Shown here: in pieces, positions 20,301 to 30,909 of the stretch
How the letters are laid out: each line of letters opens with the position of its first letter
Numbering within the stretch: the stretch's first letter is position 1
Assembly (NCBI RefSeq): GCF_017569205.1
Contig: NZ_CP071870.1
Coordinates: 1,984,001 to 2,048,000, forward strand
Source of the DNA: Propioniciclava sp. MC1595
GTDB lineage: Bacteria; Actinomycetota; Actinomycetes; Propionibacteriales; Propionibacteriaceae
Direction: 5' to 3'
DNA: 64,000 nucleotides
Notes under the pieces: model-generated
The model's input: only the letters and a program-made list of their open reading frames with translations
The model's database searches: none
Told to the model about the DNA's origin: nothing
Translations under genes and position numbers: made by a program

Positions 20301-22102
20301 TGGCCCGGGGGCAGCATGAACCCGAAGTCGTAGACGTTCACCACGTCGCCGCGCAGGTCCCAGCTGAAGGGCCGCTCGTCGATCACCTGCAGGCCCAGGG
20401 CGTCCAGGTGCGGCATGACGCGCGACAGCGACATGGTGCCCTTGGTGATCACCTTGAAGCGCAGGTCGGCCGGGTCGTCGTCGCGGTCGGGCTTGAACAG
20501 CGCGAACCGCAGGTCGTCGTCGGAGGTGATGGTGTTGGCAAGGCGGAGGTCGGCCAGCGCCTGCTTGGCGGTGTAGGCCGACTCGTAGGCCTCGCCGAAC
20601 TCGACCCCGCGCTCCTCGGCGGGCAGCGCGTCGGCGACCTCGTTGAACTCGTCGTCCCAGGTGAGGGTCGCCGCGACGACCTCCGCCTCGAGGGCGGCCA
20701 GGTCGAGGTCGGGCTCGGGGGCGCCGTCGGGGCGCTTCACGATGAGCAGGAGCCGGGCCATCGAGCTCTCGTTCACCAGGGCCCGGAAGTCGATGCTCTC
20801 CCCGCCGAGGCGATCCTTCAGGAGCGCGGTGATCCGCTCGCGCGTGATGGTGCGGTACCGGTCGCGGGGCACGTAGACGAAGCACGACCAGAACCGGCCG
20901 TGCGGGGCCCGCTGCACGAGCAGGCGGGCGTGCCGCTGCTCGTGGACGCCGGCGATCCGGCGGACCAGGGAGACGAGGTCGTCGACCGTGTCGGCGAACC
21001 AGTTGTCGCGCGGGAGGGAGGCCATCGCCTCGCGTGCCAGCTGGCCGCTGTGGGAGGAGGGGACCACGTCCAGGGCCTCCCAGACCCACTGGGCCTTGTC
21101 CTTGACCAGCGGGATCGACTCGACCGGCTCGGAGTAGGCACGGGAGGACCACAGGCCCAGGAACCGGCGCTCCCCCACGAGGCGGCCCTGTCGGTCGTAG
21201 TCCCGGATCGCGACGTAATCGAGGTAGCCCGCCCGGTGCACCGGCGAGGGCCGGGAGTCCTTGGTCACCACCATCACCTCGGGTCCCTCGGTGATCTGCC
21301 GTGCGTCGAACACGTCGGGGCCGGCATCGCGCAGCAGGCCCAGGCCGGTGCCCTCGACAGGGGTGAAGGTGTCGCCGTCGACGGTGTACTCGCGGTAGCC
21401 GAGCAGCTCGAAGTGGTCGTCGGCCATCCAGCGCAGCAGGTCGCCGATCCGGCGCACCCACGCGGCCACCACGGGCTGTGGCGTCTCCTCGAGGTGGTGG
21501 ATCGCGTCCAGGAGGCGGTCGTGCATCAAGGCGTCGTCGTCGTGGGCGAGGCGGGACGCCGCCAGGCCCTCCTGCACGCGGGCCACGGTGGCGGGTCGCA
21601 GGTCCTCGGCAGCGGTGCCCAAGGGCGGGTAGGCCTCGACCGTCATCCACGACTCCGGCTCGCCGCCACCCGGCGTGCCGTGCGGGGCGACGCCGGCGAG
21701 GACGCCGTGCGCGTCGCGCCGGACCACCAGGATCGGGTGGCGCACGGCCCGGATGCTCCAGCCCAGCTCGGTCAGCGCGGTCGAGACCGTGTCGACGATG
21801 AAGGGCCGGTCGTCGGTGACGACCTGCAGCAGCGTCGAGCCGCCCGCGCTCCACCCGTCGGCCTTCTCGCTCGGGGTGGAGAGCGCCACCAGGTCCTCGC
21901 CCCGGTGCCGCGTGCGGCCCAGGTCGAGGTGAGCGGCCGCCTGGCGCCCGGCGCGGCCGACCGGCACGCTGCCGTCGTCGCCGACCACGTGTTGCCCCAG
22001 GTAGGCGCCCACGAACGCCTCGGGGTCGGGGGTGGTGGTGATCTGCGCGAGGTCTCCGGCGACCTGCGCGAGGTATTCAGACGTCCCGACGACGGATGAC
22101 AT
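17342..22102 (-). CDS. gdh: NAD-specific glutamate dehydrogenase, large (about 180 kDa) type
   Basis: 1586 aa, the size of the L_180 class of NAD-dependent glutamate dehydrogenases known from Streptomyces and mycobacteria (Gdh). Reaction: L-glutamate + NAD+ to 2-oxoglutarate + NH4+ + NADH. The N-terminal about 700 residues contain ACT-like regulatory regions. The catalytic core has the Gly-rich substrate region with the conserved Lys in VIVPVGAKGGFVPARLP, GGLRWSDRAEDFRTEVLGL upstream, and the nucleotide-binding GIGDMAGDVFGNGMLLS. The start ATG 22102 gives MSSVVGTSEYLAQ. Pairing with pruA 600 bp upstream on the same strand fits proline/glutamate catabolism feeding the TCA cycle. In actinobacteria this enzyme is controlled by GarA-type regulators (family knowledge). 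Confidence 0.93.
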   Translation of the reverse strand: MSSVVGTSEYLAQVAGDLAQITTTPDPEAFVGAYLGQHVVGDDGSVPVGRAGRQAAAHLDLGRTRHRGEDLVALSTPSEKADGWSAGGSTLLQVVTDDRPFIVDTVSTALTELGWSIRAVRHPILVVRRDAHGVLAGVAPHGTPGGGEPESWMTVEAYPPLGTAAEDLRPATVARVQEGLAASRLAHDDDALMHDRLLDAIHHLEETPQPVVAAWVRRIGDLLRWMADDHFELLGYREYTVDGDTFTPVEGTGLGLLRDAGPDVFDARQITEGPEVMVVTKDSRPSPVHRAGYLDYVAIRDYDRQGRLVGERRFLGLWSSRAYSEPVESIPLVKDKAQWVWEALDVVPSSHSGQLAREAMASLPRDNWFADTVDDLVSLVRRIAGVHEQRHARLLVQRAPHGRFWSCFVYVPRDRYRTITRERITALLKDRLGGESIDFRALVNESSMARLLLIVKRPDGAPEPDLDLAALEAEVVAATLTWDDEFNEVADALPAEERGVEFGEAYESAYTAKQALADLRLANTITSDDDLRFALFKPDRDDDPADLRFKVITKGTMSLSRVMPHLDALGLQVIDERPFSWDLRGDVVNVYDFGFMLPPGQTFDDWQLHDRARFAEAFEASYTGQAHAGQMNRLVMGAGLTWVQVSWLRGIARYLQQAGIPYSQQYVAAALNANPEITAALVAAFESRFDPAQHPNDDARNQDHDLEVGEILRALDAVESLDQDRILRMFVAVMRAIKRTNAFAEDRPALAFKIAPGELDLLPEPRPAHEVFVYSPRVQGVHLRFGSVARGGLRWSDRAEDFRTEVLGLVKAQMVKNTVIVPVGAKGGFVPARLPDPRVDRAAWLAEGTACYEIFISSLLSLTDNLVDGEVVPPPDVVRHDGDDTYLVVAADKGTATFSDTANRIALERGFWLGDAFASGGSVGYDHKGMGITARGAWESVKRHFYEVGVDCQAEDFTCVGIGDMAGDVFGNGMLLSEHTRLVAAFNHMHVFLDPTPDAAASFAERKRLFELPRSTWADYDEDLISAGGGVFPRTAKTIPVTPQVREALGLDAGVKSLTPTEMIRAILLAPVDLLWNGGIGTYVKASDETHAEVGDKTNDAVRVDGRDVRARIAGEGGNLGWTQRGRIEFAQAGGRVNTDFIDNSAGVDTSDHEVNIKVLLQPEVAAGRLDPDDRVALLASMTDEVAQLVLTHNVDQNIALSTEQAQDDSMGGAHEAWMRSLEKVGLLDRELESLPSRAEMARRLAEGEGLTRPELAMLLAWTKIHLEALVNDSTLPDDPYLADRLVTYFPRPLRNDQFADALQAHPLKREIVTMVTVNRFVNSQGITAFSRLAHETSSSVAEIVRAQLAARTIFAVARDELAVAEAGVPAEVELQVRVALQQMIERATRWLLHNRRGELDIKGEAAVFTDAVAEVSSSFDRLATAHLREQTEEARAALLAAGVPEDLARTAGQAPYLHLALAVVDLATRLGRPLEVVAEVFFGLAEHLGLDKVADRVNELPRTSRWDTMARAALRDDLTRLHSDLARAVLERSPEATAGADAIEAWVDAAGGVEREAEELVEIASEEATLARMSVALRTIRTLLV

Positions 22103-22206
22103 GCGGTCCCGCTCCTTTGCGTTGCCAGTGGCGATCCACAGTAGCTGGCGGCGCGTCCGCTGGGAACGTCACGGCGCAAACCGCCTCCGACCGCAATAAT
22201 CGGGGC

Positions 22207-22677
22207 ATGCAGCTCACCAGCCGTCAGGAGTTCCCGGCACCGCCCGCCGACGTGTACGCCATGGTCACCGACGAGGCGTTCCTCCGCCACGCCGCCGCCG
22301 AGATGGGGTCGCCCGACGCCCGGGTGGCCGCCTCGGGCGGCCACACCGCGGTGGAGGCCAGCGTCGAGGCGCCGCCGGAGGTGCGCCCGTTCGTCGGGGA
22401 TCGGCTCGCGATCATCCAGGAGGTCCGCTGGGGCCCGGCCGAGGCCGACGGGGGCCGGTCGGGGACGTTCTCCATCACCGTCCCCGGCAAGCCGGTGACG
22501 TTCGAGGGCACCGCCCGGCTGGAGCCCACGGCGTCCGGCAGCGTGATCGACCACGCCGGCGACCTGAGCGTCCGCATCCCGCTGCTGGGGGCGCGCATCG
22601 AGAAGGAAGCGGCCCCCGCGATCCTCGAGGCGCTGGACGCCCAGGCCCGCGTCGGCCGCGCCTGGCTCACCCGCTGA
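22207..22677 (+). CDS. DUF2505 family (SRPBCC-like) protein
   Basis: 156 aa. The N-terminus MQLTSRQEFPAPPADVYAMVTDEAFLR is the typical start of a START/SRPBCC fold, where a strand is followed by the helix that closes a hydrophobic pocket. The C-terminal helix (IPLLGARIEKEAAPAILEALDAQ) is also typical, and the family is best matched by actinobacterial DUF2505. A ligand-binding role is likely by fold but no ligand is known. The gene stands alone on the plus strand between gdh and pruA. Confidence 0.75.
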   Translation: MQLTSRQEFPAPPADVYAMVTDEAFLRHAAAEMGSPDARVAASGGHTAVEASVEAPPEVRPFVGDRLAIIQEVRWGPAEADGGRSGTFSITVPGKPVTFEGTARLEPTASGSVIDHAGDLSVRIPLLGARIEKEAAPAILEALDAQARVGRAWLTR

Positions 22678-22692
22678 CGCGGGCCCGCCCGC

Positions 22693-24324
22693 TCACCGCA
22701 TGTGCGGGTAGCCCGTGGACGTGGGCGGGACCAGCGTCTCCTTGATCGCCCGGGGGCTCGCCCAGCGGATCAGGTTCCACATCGACCCGGCCTTGTCGTT
22801 GGTGCCCGAGGCGCGCGCGCCGCCGAACGGCTGTTGGCCGACGACCGCGCCGGTCGGCTTGTCGTTGATGTAGAAGTTGCCGGCGGTGAAGCGCAACCCC
22901 TCGAGCGCGGCGTCCACCGCGGCGCGGTCGGTGGCGAAGACGGCCCCGGTCAGCGCGTAGGGCGAGGCCTGGTCGACCAGCTCGATGACCTGCTCGAACT
23001 CGTCGTCGGGGTAGACGTACACGCCGAGGATCGGGCCGAAGTACTCGGTGACGAAGATGTCGGCCTTCGGGTCGGTGGAGGTGACGATCGTCGGCCGCAC
23101 GAACCATCCCTTGGAGCGGTCGTACGTCCCGCCGGCGATGACCTCCATGGTCGCGTCGGCCTTGCAGGTGTCGATGACCTTCGCGAGCTTGGTGAAGGCG
23201 CGCTCGTCGATGACGGCCGAGGTGAAGTTCGCCAGGTCGCGGACGTCGCCGACCGCCAGGGCCTCGGTCTGGGCGACCAGGTCGTCGCGGATGTCCTCCC
23301 ACACCGAGGCCGCGATGTAGGCCCGCGAGGCGGCCGAGCACTTCTGGCCGGAGTACTCGAAGGCGCCTCGCACCAGCGCGGTGACCAGGGCTGTGCGGTC
23401 GGCTGTCGGGTGCGCGAGCACGAAGTCCTTGCCGCCGGTCTCGCCGACCAGGCGCGGGTAGGAGCGGTAGCCGGCGATGTTGGCGCCGACCTGGCCCCAC
23501 AGGCCCTGGAACACCGCGGTCGAGCCGGTGAAGTGGATGCCGGCCAGCGCCGGGTGCCTCAGGACGACGTCGGAGATCTCCTTGCCGTGGCCCGGCAGCA
23601 TGTTGATCACGCCGGCGGGAAGGCCGGCCTTCTCCAGCACCTCCACCAGGAAGTGCGCGGCGAAGGTCTGGGTGAGCGCGGGCTTCCAGACCACCGGGTT
23701 GCCCATGATGGCCGCCGAGGTCGGCAGGTTGCCGGCGATGGCGGTGAAGTTGAACGGGGTGATGGCGTACACGAAGCCCTCCAGGGGGCGGTACTCCATC
23801 CGGTTCCACACCCCCGGGGAGTTGTCCGGCTGGTCCGCCATGATCTGCTGCGCGTAGGCCACGTTGTAGCGCAGGAAGTCGACCAGCTCGCACGCCGCGT
23901 CGATCTCGGCCTGCTGCACCGTCTTGCCCTGGCCCAGCATCGTGGCGGCGTTCATCGTGGCGCGGTACGGCCCGGCGATCAGGTCGGCGGCGCGCAGGAA
24001 GATCGCGGCCTTCTGGTCGAACGGCAGGGCCGCCCACGCGGGCGCGGCCGCCAGCGCGGCCTCGATGGCCGCCTCGGCGTCGGTGCCGTCGGCCTGCACG
24101 ACCACGCCCAGCACGTGCGCGTGGTCCGACGGCATGGTCACCTCGAAGGTGTCGCCGCCGGAGCCGGGGCGGCGCTCGCCGCCGATCCAGGCGTCGAGGG
24201 CGATGGGCCCGCCGCCGGCCAGCTCGGCCAGACGCACCTCGAGCTCGGCGCGCTCGGGCGATCCGGGGGCGTAGCCCAGCACGGGCTCGTTGACGGGCAC
24301 GGGAACTCGGGTCACGGCGTCCAT
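22693..24324 (-). CDS. pruA: L-glutamate gamma-semialdehyde (P5C) dehydrogenase
   Basis: 543 aa, aldehyde dehydrogenase superfamily, group 1 P5CDH. It converts glutamate semialdehyde to glutamate with NAD+, the second step of proline degradation. FNFTAIAGNLP and VVWKPA form the nucleotide-binding part, FTGSTAVFQGLWGQ the Gly loop, LVGETGGKDFVL carries the catalytic Glu, and GAFEYSGQKCSAASRAY the catalytic Cys. I chose ATG 24324 (MDAVTRVPVPVNEPV), where homology to other actinobacterial PruA proteins begins and where a TAAGAT -10 box sits 7 nt upstream, implying a leaderless mRNA. Longer starts at 24333 and 24342 would overlap that box. The product glutamate is the substrate of the neighbouring glutamate dehydrogenase. 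Confidence 0.93.
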   Translation of the reverse strand: MDAVTRVPVPVNEPVLGYAPGSPERAELEVRLAELAGGGPIALDAWIGGERRPGSGGDTFEVTMPSDHAHVLGVVVQADGTDAEAAIEAALAAAPAWAALPFDQKAAIFLRAADLIAGPYRATMNAATMLGQGKTVQQAEIDAACELVDFLRYNVAYAQQIMADQPDNSPGVWNRMEYRPLEGFVYAITPFNFTAIAGNLPTSAAIMGNPVVWKPALTQTFAAHFLVEVLEKAGLPAGVINMLPGHGKEISDVVLRHPALAGIHFTGSTAVFQGLWGQVGANIAGYRSYPRLVGETGGKDFVLAHPTADRTALVTALVRGAFEYSGQKCSAASRAYIAASVWEDIRDDLVAQTEALAVGDVRDLANFTSAVIDERAFTKLAKVIDTCKADATMEVIAGGTYDRSKGWFVRPTIVTSTDPKADIFVTEYFGPILGVYVYPDDEFEQVIELVDQASPYALTGAVFATDRAAVDAALEGLRFTAGNFYINDKPTGAVVGQQPFGGARASGTNDKAGSMWNLIRWASPRAIKETLVPPTSTGYPHMR

Positions 24325-24331
24325 GGGATTC

Positions 24332-24337
24332 ATCTTA
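24332..24337 (-). promoter_or_regulatory. -10 box for leaderless pruA transcript
   Basis: TAAGAT on the minus strand, with seven bases between it and the ATG at 24324, so the transcript should start at or just before the start codon. Confidence 0.5.
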
Positions 24338-24416
24338 GGCACGCGCGCCGGACGATCCCCACACGGGCCCCCGCGCCGCCGGGAAACCTCGCGCGCTCAC
24401 GCGCCTCGACGCGCAA

Positions 24417-25223
24417 TCATCCCGCCTTGGCGGCGGCCTCCCGGCGCTTCTTCGCGGCCTCCACCGACGCCTTGAGGGCCGCCACGAGGTCGACCACGTC
24501 GCCGCCCCCGGCCGCCGGCTCCTCCGTCGCCTCGGGGGCCGGGGCGTCGCCCAGCTTCGCCGCCACCACGGCCTCCAGCGCCTCGCGGTAGGAGTCGGTG
24601 AACTGCTCGGGGTCGTACGGCGCGGTCAGCTGGTCGATGAACATCCTGGCCATGTCGACCTCGCCCTTGGACGCCTTGATCTCGTCCGACGGCGCCGCGA
24701 ACGAGCCGTCGCGCAGCTCGTCGGGCCACAGCAGCGTGTGCAGGACCAGCAGCTCGTCGGTCGCGCGGATCAGCGCCAGCGACTCCCGCGAGCGCAGCGC
24801 GACCTTGACCACGGCCACCTTCTTCGCCTTGCGCAGCGCCTCGCGCAGCAGCACGTAGGGCTTGGCCCCGGGGCCCTCGGCCTCCAGGAAGTAGGACTTG
24901 TTGAACGCCGTCGGCTCGATCTCGTCGAGCTCGACGAACTGGACGATCTCCACCTGCTTGGCGGTGGGCAGCGGCAGGTCGTCGAAGTCGGACGCCTCGA
25001 GGATCACCATCCGCCCGTCGGCCGACTCGTACCCCTTCGCGATCTCCGCGTAGGGGACCTCCTCGCCGCACACCTCGCAGACGCGCTTGTACTTGATGCG
25101 TCCGCCGTCCTTGGGGTGCACCTGCCGGAACGTGACGTCCTTCTCCTCGGTGGCGCTGTAGAGCTTCACCGGGATCGTGACGAGGCCGAAGCTGACGGCA
25201 CCCTTCCACAAGCTACGAGGCAT
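24417..25223 (-). CDS. ku: Ku, non-homologous end-joining DNA-end-binding protein
   Basis: 268 aa. MPRSLWKGAVSFGLVTIPVKLYSATEEKDVTFRQVH is the canonical bacterial Ku N-terminus. CEVCGEEVPYAEIAKGYE (residues about 45-62) carries the conserved CxxC. The core beta-barrel ring region follows, including ADELLVLHTL-like sequence, and the C-terminus is Lys/Ala-rich (KASVEAAKKRREAAAKAG), the basic tail that helps recruit LigD and bind DNA. Ku homodimers encircle DNA ends. A LigD-type polymerase is encoded 12 kb away; the ligase is not in the window. The next gene upstream, 25229-25687, ends 5 nt before the start, so they are likely co-transcribed. Confidence 0.95.
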   Translation of the reverse strand: MPRSLWKGAVSFGLVTIPVKLYSATEEKDVTFRQVHPKDGGRIKYKRVCEVCGEEVPYAEIAKGYESADGRMVILEASDFDDLPLPTAKQVEIVQFVELDEIEPTAFNKSYFLEAEGPGAKPYVLLREALRKAKKVAVVKVALRSRESLALIRATDELLVLHTLLWPDELRDGSFAAPSDEIKASKGEVDMARMFIDQLTAPYDPEQFTDSYREALEAVVAAKLGDAPAPEATEEPAAGGGDVVDLVAALKASVEAAKKRREAAAKAG

Positions 25224-25228
25224 GCCCC

Positions 25229-25687
25229 CTAGTGTGACAGGCGCTCCCACTCGGAGGAACCGTGCCACAGCAGCTCGGTGGTGCGCAGCAGGTCGCTGAC
25301 CTCGTCCGCCTCCCACGCCGCGTCGAGGTCGGTATCCCCCACGGCGGCCCGCGCGGCCGTGGCCTTGGCGGCGCCCGCCTCGTCGTCGGCGAAGAGGCTC
25401 TCCACGGCCGACCAGGCGACGCGCTCGGCCACCACCGCGCCGAACTCGGCGGGTTCCGCGCCGGCCGCGTCGGTTCCGCACACGGCCACGAGCCGGACGC
25501 CGTGGGCCAGCATCCCCGCCACCCCGGCGACCTCGAGCAGGGTCAGGTCGGTGTCCTCGCCCTCGGGCCCACCCAGGCCGAACGCCTCGAGGAACAGGGG
25601 CGTCGCGGCGAAGCCGGTCACGTCACGAACGCCGGTGGAGGCCCAGTCCGCCAGGTCGGCGGGGGCCAGAGGCACGAAGACGAGCAT
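25229..25687 (-). CDS. Conserved hypothetical protein (possibly DUF6912)
   Basis: 152 aa, acidic and alanine-rich. It begins MLVFVPLAPADLADWASTG and ends LLWHGSSEWERLSH. The opening VFVPL strand and overall size resemble actinobacterial proteins now filed under DUF6912; this is from memory and uncertain. No catalytic motif, signal peptide or membrane segment is visible. It sits 5 nt upstream of ku on the same strand, so co-expression is likely, but there is no sequence evidence for a role in DNA repair. Confidence 0.6.
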   Translation of the reverse strand: MLVFVPLAPADLADWASTGVRDVTGFAATPLFLEAFGLGGPEGEDTDLTLLEVAGVAGMLAHGVRLVAVCGTDAAGAEPAEFGAVVAERVAWSAVESLFADDEAGAAKATAARAAVGDTDLDAAWEADEVSDLLRTTELLWHGSSEWERLSH

Positions 25688-25769
25688 GGCCCCATCGTCT
25701 CACGCGCCATCCACAAGGGGCGCCACCAGTCTCTGGCTCCGGGACACCGATCCCGCGCACAGTGGGGTC

Positions 25770-26264
25770 ATGAGCCTGCCTGCCACCCCCCTGGCGCCGC
25801 CGTCGGCCCCCTCGACCCGGCCGCCCCTGCTGCGCCTGGTGCCACCGCCACCCGAGGACGCCCCGACCCAGGAACCCCTTCCGGGCGAGCACGACGCGGC
25901 GCCCACCACGACCACCGAGGGGGTGGCCGCCGACGCCGAACGTGCCGCGGTCACGATCGCACGGGCGCTCGCCGAGGTACTGGCCGGAAATCGGAACCCG
26001 GCCCAGGTGCGGCCGGCGCTGGTGCCGCGCGTGGCCCACCTGCTCGACCACCTGGTGCGCAGCGGTGCCGCCGAGGGCATGCGGCTGGCAGGCCTGCGGC
26101 TGCAGAGCCCCCGCGACGGGGTCGTCGAGGCGACGGGCAGGCTGGCGTCCCCGCGGCGGTGCGCCGCGTTCGCCCTGCGCCTGGAGCGCCGGCCACGGCG
26201 CTGGGCCGTCACCGTCCTGGAGGCCGCCCTCGCCCCCGACGGGCGGGTGGCCGCCCGCTCGTGA
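25770..26264 (+). CDS. Rv3235-family conserved protein
   Basis: 164 aa. A Pro/Thr-rich, low-complexity N-terminal half (residues 1-50) is followed by a compact alpha/beta domain: AAVTIARALAEVLAGNRNPAQV, LVPRVAHLLDHLVRSG, and then strands ending FALRLERRPRRWAVTVLEAAL. This layout matches the actinobacterial Rv3235 family, which is encoded next to secA as here (the secA stop is only 4 nt away, convergent). Function is unknown. Confidence 0.7.
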   Translation: MSLPATPLAPPSAPSTRPPLLRLVPPPPEDAPTQEPLPGEHDAAPTTTTEGVAADAERAAVTIARALAEVLAGNRNPAQVRPALVPRVAHLLDHLVRSGAAEGMRLAGLRLQSPRDGVVEATGRLASPRRCAAFALRLERRPRRWAVTVLEAALAPDGRVAARS

Positions 26265-26267
26265 GGA

Positions 26268-28982
<2,715 letters not shown>

Positions 28983-29061
28983 GTCTCGTGCTTCCTCGTC
29001 GTCCACTCAGGCGCCGGGGTCGGCACCATCCCCCATCGTAGGGGGTCCGCCTGGGGGCGGC

Positions 29062-29451
29062 TCACACCGCCGGTGCGAGCCGTGCGGCCAGTGTGCCGCG
29101 CGGCGCCACCGCGACCTCGGACAGGCCCAACCAGCCCGCCATCAGGTGCAACTCGGACGCCAGCGCCCCGGCCACGTCGCCGGCGCGGTCCCCCGCCCAG
29201 TCCTCCAACCAGGCGGACTGGACCCGCAGGACGCCGGCGGCACGGTCGGCCTTGAGATCGACCCGGGCGGCGGGCCGGTCGCCGAACCAGAAGAGGTACA
29301 CGTAGTAGCCGTACTGCCGCTGCGGCTCGGGCACGTAGATCTCGATGCGGAAGTACGTGCCGAACAGCTTCTCCAGCCGCTTCCGCTCGAAGACCGACGA
29401 GTCGAACGGGCTGACCAGGGCCTGCGCGTGGGACAGGCGGCGGCCGGGCAT
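29062..29451 (-). pseudogene. C-terminal remnant of a YcaQ-like winged-helix DNA glycosylase
   Basis: The 129-residue frame encodes ALVSPFDSSVFERKRLEKLF, then FRIEIYVPEPQRQYGYYVY, ARVDLKADRAAGVLRVQ and GWLGLSEVAVAPRGTL. These are the last third of the HTH_42/YcaQ family (crosslink-repair DNA glycosylases, about 400 aa). The first two thirds, containing the winged helices and catalytic region, are absent: only 40 nt separate the frame from the hpf stop. In other actinobacteria a full-length winged-helix gene of this family can lie between hpf and secA, so this is most simply a deletion remnant. The frame is still open over 129 codons, so either the loss is recent or the domain is retained. Confidence 0.75.
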
Positions 29452-29491
29452 CAGGATCGCTCCCGACGCCCAGCCGCCTCGTACTGCGAGG

Positions 29492-30100
29492 TCACTCCTT
29501 GCCGGCGACGTCCAGGTGGATCACGCCGTAGTCGTAGGCCTTGCGGCGGTAGACGACGCTGGGGGCGCCGGACTCGGCGTCCACGTAGAGGAAGAAGTCG
29601 TGGCCCACGAGCTCCATCTCGTCCAGGGCCTGCGCCAGCGTCAGCGGGGTCGCGGGGAAGATCTTCTCGCGGACGACCAGCGGGCCGTCACCGGTGACCT
29701 CGAGCCCGGCGATGCGGCGCACCTGCGGGCCGTCCTCGGCCTGCGCGCCGGCGTCGGCGGTCGCGGGCACCTCGAGGGTGTCGGACACGCGGAGCCCGCG
29801 GTGGACCTTGCGCCGGTCGGCGGCACGACGCAGCTGCGCCTTCATCTTGTCGAGCGCGTGCTCGAAGGCGACCGACTTGTCGTCGGCGGACGCGACGGAC
29901 CGGACGACCGGTCCCTTCCCGATGAGGGTGATCTCCACCTGGATGGCCTGGTCCGGTTGCTTGTGCTGGTTCGTCGAGACCTGCACCTCCACCCGCTGGA
30001 CCCGATCGCGGAACCGCTCGATGCCGGTGATGCGCTCGGCAACCTTCTCCCGGAAGTCGTCCGAGATGGTGCAGCGACGGCCGGTGACGATGACGTCCAT
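29492..30100 (-). CDS. hpf: Long-form ribosome hibernation promoting factor
   Basis: 202 aa. The N-terminal domain (MDVIVTGRRCTISDDFREKVAERI, residues 1-100) is the S30AE fold that binds the 30S decoding site. A linker follows. The C-terminal domain (VVREKIFPATPLTLAQALDEMELVGHDFFLYVDAESG...VVYRRKAYDYGVI, about 140-198) is the dimerisation module that drives 100S ribosome formation. A strong AGGAGG lies 6 nt before the ATG. A 7-bp hairpin (TCCGACC-ctc-GGTCGGA) lies in the leader at about 30150-30166, and TAGGTT farther upstream could be the -10 box. The neighbours comF and secA are conserved in actinobacteria. Confidence 0.93.
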   Translation of the reverse strand: MDVIVTGRRCTISDDFREKVAERITGIERFRDRVQRVEVQVSTNQHKQPDQAIQVEITLIGKGPVVRSVASADDKSVAFEHALDKMKAQLRRAADRRKVHRGLRVSDTLEVPATADAGAQAEDGPQVRRIAGLEVTGDGPLVVREKIFPATPLTLAQALDEMELVGHDFFLYVDAESGAPSVVYRRKAYDYGVIHLDVAGKE

Positions 30101-30191
30101 GTCAACCTCCTGTGTCGGGAAACAACAACGGCACCCGCGCCCACCCCTCCGACCGAGGGTCGGAAGCTGGCGTGTGTGCCATACCCACAAC

Positions 30192-30884
30192 CTAGCACCG
30201 GCGACCGTCCCGGCGGGGGGTGGCGGCCACGATCGCGCAGGCCGTCGGCGGGGTCCCCGCCGACGCGAGCGCGCGACACGCCTCGACGAGGCTTGCCCCC
30301 GTGGTGGCGAGGTCGTCGACCACCACCAGCGTCCCCTCCGGGGCGGGCCGGGCGCCCAGCGCGCCCGCCAGGTTCGTGCGGCGCTGCCGCTCGTCCAGGC
30401 CGGACTGGTCGGCCACCGCCCGGGTGTGGGACAGCACCGGGGCCACCCGTGTCGCCAGCCCGGACGCCGCGAGCCGGCGGGCCGCCGTCCGGGCCAGCAG
30501 GAGCGTGGTGTCCAGCCCGCGCTCACGCACGGTCGCCCGCTGCGAGGGCATGGGCACGAGCACCAGCGGGTCGGGGCGTCCGGGACCGCGCCGGAGGGCG
30601 TCCGCCACCGCCAGGGCGAGCGCGGCCCCGAGCACGCCGCCCAGCCACCAGCCCGTGCGCTCCTTGTAGGCGAGGATGCAGCGCTGCCACAGCTCCTCGT
30701 ACCGGGCCGCGGCCACAACGGGCACGAACGGCACCGGCGCGGCCGGCAGCGCCACGGCGAAGGGTTCGGCCGCAGCCACCTCTGCGGCGCAGGCCGCGCA
30801 CAGGTGGGCGCACGGCGCGCGGCACCCCGGGCACGCCGAGCCGAGCAGCAACGACGCCGCGGCGTCCACCCAACCGGCCAGCAC
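30192..30884 (-). CDS. comF: ComF family phosphoribosyltransferase-like protein
   Basis: 230 aa. The N-terminal zinc-finger region has clustered cysteines, CPGCRAP...HLCAACAAE (residues 18-33). The central LVLVPMPSQRATVRERGLDTT is the ComF-specific segment. The C-terminal PRTase signature is TLVVVDDLATTGASLVEACRA. ComF proteins assist natural transformation in competent bacteria; in non-competent lineages the role is unclear. The gene lies between lpqB and hpf, as is usual in actinobacteria. Confidence 0.88.
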   Translation of the reverse strand: MLAGWVDAAASLLLGSACPGCRAPCAHLCAACAAEVAAAEPFAVALPAAPVPFVPVVAAARYEELWQRCILAYKERTGWWLGGVLGAALALAVADALRRGPGRPDPLVLVPMPSQRATVRERGLDTTLLLARTAARRLAASGLATRVAPVLSHTRAVADQSGLDERQRRTNLAGALGARPAPEGTLVVVDDLATTGASLVEACRALASAGTPPTACAIVAATPRRDGRRC

Positions 30885-30909
30885 GCCCTACAGGTATAGG
30901 CGGCCCGTG

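Noticed and set aside
30150-30166. Hairpin in the hpf leader as a riboswitch
   Set aside because: A single 7-bp stem without any conserved aptamer sequence; a small leader hairpin or terminator for comF is enough to explain it.
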